From assembly GCA_004151065.3 (NCBI GenBank), contig NWUY0304495084.1:1-10263 (forward strand): a DNA stretch of 10,263 bases, in the 5' to 3' direction. The notes beneath the pieces are model-generated. The model worked only from the letters and a program-made list of their open reading frames with translations, was not told the DNA's origin and did no database searches. Of this stretch, positions 7,867 through 10,263 are shown piece by piece. Position 1 is the stretch's first letter. Every line of letters starts with the position of its first letter. The translations under genes and the position numbers were made by a program. Origin of the DNA: Larix sibirica. Lineage: Eukaryota > Streptophyta > Pinopsida > Pinales > Pinaceae.

Positions 7867-8514
7867 CATCAAGCTTTTTAAAATTGCTTGGAAACATCTT
7901 GCCTCACCCTTAAGCACTTAAGCAAGAGTGAGGTTGTCAATACCTTCTTAGACCTAATTAGCCCACAAGCAGAAAACATGTCTCGAGACTTCCCCACATT
8001 TTTTTCATGGTACCCAATGTAAACATGTCAATGTTGACTATGCCCACTGAGTGGGGTACACAACATAGGGAACCAACCTAAGGAATTGACCCCTAGACCC
8101 CTTACATGAAGCTCAAAGTACCCAACCACTTGATCTAGCTCACTTGATAGACTGGGAATGATGGTACCTTGCTAACCCCTACCAATGTACGAGGAGTGAA
8201 ACATATCATAAGCAAAATTTGACCCTAAGTGGAAAGGATGAAAACTCCTCTTAACCATCCATGCTACATCCAATTCACATAACAATTTAATGTTATATTT
8301 TAGAGACATTTTTTATTTATAATTATTATTCAAACCCTCACAAGAGATGTCACATGCCCAAATTTCACAACAAAGTCTACATGGCTTGACACCCAAGCAA
8401 AATAATCATCTATACGTTATATTTACGCATCAAATTATGTACAACATAATAGTTACAAAACAAGGTATTACAATGAATTAGGACCTAAATGAGAAGAATT
8501 AGATGAATTTGAAG
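7861..8514 (+). repeat. Repeat A, copy A3
   Basis: Homologous to 3267-3955 and A2. It shares CCATYAAGCTTTTTAAAA with A1 at its left end, which A2 lacks. Compared with A1 and A2 it has lost about 60 bases after CTAGCTCACT (near 8145), including the second GGAAACATCTTGTCCC word. Its right end, GAATTTGAAG, passes directly into B3. Confidence 0.9.
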
Positions 8515-9410
8515 AAATAAATGGAAGATAAATAATTTCAAAGGTTGTATATTTTATGCAACATTCTGAATTGGAAAAAAAAATCCAAATTACACAAAGC
8601 TATTGAAATCACTAAAAATGGAATAATCATGTTGGCCAAATGAAGTAGAACTCAAATTCCCAACAACTAAAAAATCAATGTCATTCATACCAAAATAAAC
8701 CACATGAATCCTTCCAAGAAAACCACATAAGGACCTAGAAAAATGAAAGCTCTTTTCCAGGCAAAGGAGGTCTAGAGATTGGTCCAACTAGGTTGTGGTC
8801 TAGAAGAAATGTATGGCACTTGCAATGATGATGACCACAAGTTTAAAATGTGGTATCCTTGGCCCCCATTATAATACAATTGACCAAAGTGTTTCAAGTT
8901 GTGGCTTGTATTGATGCTACAACACTGGTTCTGTTACAATATAGAGGTGTTATAGCTTGTAGTTCTTGTGCTAATGCAATCTTCTATGTGGATAAAGGTA
9001 AGGTACAAGTCCTAGGTGACTGATAAAATAGATACCCTCACAGTTTCGCAGCAAAAAATAGTCTGAATATAAAGCATATCTTGTAAGGAGGTTGGTACCT
9101 CTCCACACTCAAAAGGACCTTTGATTACAAAAAAAGAAGGTTTACTGAGCCTCATCTATAAAACTTAGTTTTTAATGGCTTTGTATAAGTCCTTTAGTTT
9201 CCCCAATAATCCTATATATTCACTTTCCATTATTTGTAGAAAATAAGTATCATTGCTTATATTTAATTTACAGTGCATGCCTTTATAGACAAAGCATCTC
9301 AAAATTACATGTTTCTCCTTTCTTTTGCATAGTTCCCCAAGAAACTTAATAACGAGAATCCATTATCCAAAAAAAAACATGAAAAAATGGGATTATACAC
9401 AAAATACCAA
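8512..9410 (+). repeat. Repeat B, copy B3
   Basis: Near full-length counterpart of the CSU1 intron segment 974-1947 with many small differences. The best-preserved parts are around 8880-9060 and 9190-9365. It starts at AAGAAATAAATGG and ends at ACCAA, where it merges into the right 23 bp duplication. No coding potential was recognised; the 65-codon minus-strand ORF at 8590-8787 has an equivalent in B1 only as broken sequence. Confidence 0.9.
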
Positions 9411-9429
9411 TCATACTTAGGATAAAGGA
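9407..9429 (+). repeat. Right copy of 23 bp direct duplication flanking the insertion
   Basis: Partner of 7032-7054. Its first four or five bases (CCAA, preceded by TA) also agree with the continuation of repeat B1 at 1943-1947, so the exact breakpoint is ambiguous by a few bases of microhomology. Confidence 0.85.
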
Positions 9430-9560
9430 CATGAAAACCTTCACAAAGTAGACAAAGAAAGTGTATGCACAAGTCTAAGATAGATTAAAGGAGAAGAGCA
9501 CAAAGAAGGAGTGTGGTGCATGATGAAGGTATAAGTCATTTGAAGTTGGAGATGTTCTAA
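9407..9560 (+). pseudogene. Integrase C-terminal region, right half
   Basis: The sequence resumes with a repeat of the last 23 bases before the insertion and continues as MKTFTK, a stop, then KKVYAQV. A basic stretch leads to RYKSFEVGDV (about 9528-9557), the RKxxFxxGD motif at the end of gypsy integrases. The frame of SLPIMLRIKD runs on directly into this half, which shows that 7055-9406 is a later insertion. Beyond about 9560 I recognise no further element protein. Confidence 0.75.
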
Positions 9561-10078
9561 CTCCAAATGTTCACTCTAGGTCTTTGACCTTTGATAGCCT
9601 CTCTATGCCAACTTCATCTAACACATTGCAACTTTTGAATCCCTTGGTACAAGTAGAGGAGGAAGAATATTTTTCTATGATGATAAGTAAAATCAAAGGT
9701 CGATATTGATGATTCTAAGGAGGAAGAATTATATTAATGATTCATTGGTACTAAACCTTTGGAGTTGAATGTTGAAGCTATTTAGGTTATGAGAGATCCT
9801 CATACTAGCATAGAATGGTGCTCTGAAATCTTTGGTACCAGAAACAGAAAGTTGATGTTTGTTTCACTCAAAAAAAGGTTCAGAAATAGGGACGGGATAA
9901 AAAATGACATTTTCTATGGTCGTTCCCATTTTTCAAGTCATAAAAATGTCACTTACGAAACAATTTTCCTTTCTAATAATTTCTTAGATCCAGTTTTAGA
10001 CATTTATTCAAATTTGATAGTTGCAATCTATATTTGACAGGTATGATCGACTGAAATTTGAAATTCCAAAGTGGACCT
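9561..10078. other. AT-rich stretch after the integrase remnant, no gene recognised
   Basis: This may be 3' untranslated or spacer sequence of the gypsy element, or flanking DNA. An 82-codon plus-strand ORF at 9789-10037 has ordinary composition but resembles no family known to me, has no supporting context and is not called as a gene. A small dyad, AGGTCTTTGACCT, lies at 9579-9591. Confidence 0.4.
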
Positions 10079-10263
10079 ATGTAATACCCCTAGATTGACT
10101 TGGAATATTTAAATTGAATCATGTAAATGATGTAAATGTGCTAGTATGGATTCTTAGTGCAGAGCTCAAGTCCAAGGATTGACTAGTGAATATCTAGGCA
10201 AGTATGATGTGAATATTTAATTATGGACCGTGTGGTTGGCTTATCATGCCAATTCAAAAGCTA
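10079..10263 (+). repeat. Weak candidate start of a 3' LTR
   Basis: TGTAATACCCCTAG at 10079-10092 resembles the TGTAACACCC start of many plant gypsy LTRs and follows a short purine-leaning stretch (AAAGTGGA, 10068-10075). It sits about 520 bp after the last integrase motif, a plausible place. No matching copy exists upstream in the window, so the LTR identity cannot be tested here. Confidence 0.2.

Larger units (their letters stand above)
7055..9406. mobile_element. Composite insertion A-B'-A-B into the gypsy integrase, flanked by a 23 bp direct duplication
   Basis: The block consists entirely of repeat A and B pieces: A2 (7055-7738), truncated B' (7736-7866), A3 (7861-8514) and B3 (8512-9406). 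It is bounded by CCAATCAT(G/A)CTTAGG plus eight further identical bases at 7032-7054 and 9407-9429. It has no recognisable transposase, reverse transcriptase, terminal inverted repeat or poly-A tail. It is either a nonautonomous chimeric element of unknown type or filler DNA copied from related sequences during break repair. Deleting the block and one duplicate restores the pol frame. Confidence 0.8.
3956..9560 (+). mobile_element. Decayed Ty3/gypsy LTR retrotransposon (gag-PR-RT-RNaseH-IN), interrupted by a 2.35 kb insertion
   Basis: Plus-strand remnants in all three frames follow the order gag, protease, reverse transcriptase, RNase H, integrase, with integrase last as in Ty3/gypsy and not Ty1/copia. 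All domains contain stops and frameshifts and several catalytic residues are lost, so the element is dead. It is interrupted at 7055-9406. No 5' LTR or tRNA primer-binding site is visible before gag: repeat A1 abuts the gag region and seems to replace the 5' end. The right limit given is the last recognisable integrase sequence; the true 3' end, including any LTR, may lie near or beyond the window edge. Confidence 0.88.

Noticed and set aside
3057-8514. Repeated A units as a CRISPR-like or satellite array
   Set aside because: There are only a few copies, they are long (hundreds of bp) and diverged, with no regular short repeat/spacer pattern, and the host is clearly a plant genome.
9789-10037. 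82-codon plus-strand ORF as a gene
   Set aside because: No recognisable domain, conserved motif, start context or splice support. Its length is compatible with chance in AT-rich DNA.

Overview
The window looks like nuclear DNA from a seed plant. It holds one recognisable host gene with a spliceosomal intron, followed by a long AT-rich stretch of old, nested repeats. The decayed Ty3/gypsy element and repeat-filled intergenic space would suit a gymnosperm or another large plant genome, but that is inference from repeat style and not a proven placement.

Positions 1-2409, minus strand: the plant NOSIP/CSU1-type RING/U-box E3 ubiquitin ligase gene. Exon 1 is 2171-2409 and exon 2 is 591-1, running off the left edge. 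The joined frame is open for 276 codons with both zinc-binding modules intact, and only about 30 C-terminal residues should lie outside. The intron (592-2170) contains a ~970 bp repeat called B here. Its 3' splice site has been duplicated by a 29 bp tandem repeat, giving two acceptors, only one of which keeps the frame. The upstream region (2410 to about 2900) carries a telo-box but no convincing TATA box.

Positions 3057-3955: a noncoding repeat called A, built from two diverged internal units about 270-290 bp apart. Positions 3956 to about 9560, plus strand: the corpse of a Ty3/gypsy retrotransposon. Degenerate gag, protease, reverse transcriptase, RNase H and integrase appear in canonical order, full of stops, frameshifts and lost catalytic residues.

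Positions 7055-9406: a 2.35 kb composite block inserted into the integrase C-terminal region and bounded by a 23 bp direct duplication with one mismatch. Its order is A, truncated B, A, B. Both building blocks also occur singly in this window in the same orientation: B in the CSU1 intron and A just left of gag. Removing the block and one duplicate copy restores a continuous integrase frame, so this is a true secondary insertion. The most notable hypothesis is that the block is patchwork DNA copied from nearby templates, or a chimeric repeat assembled from them.

Positions 9560-10263: low-complexity-poor AT-rich sequence with no recognised gene and one weak candidate for a 3' LTR start. I see no tRNA or rRNA gene, no CRISPR array and no bacterial-type feature.
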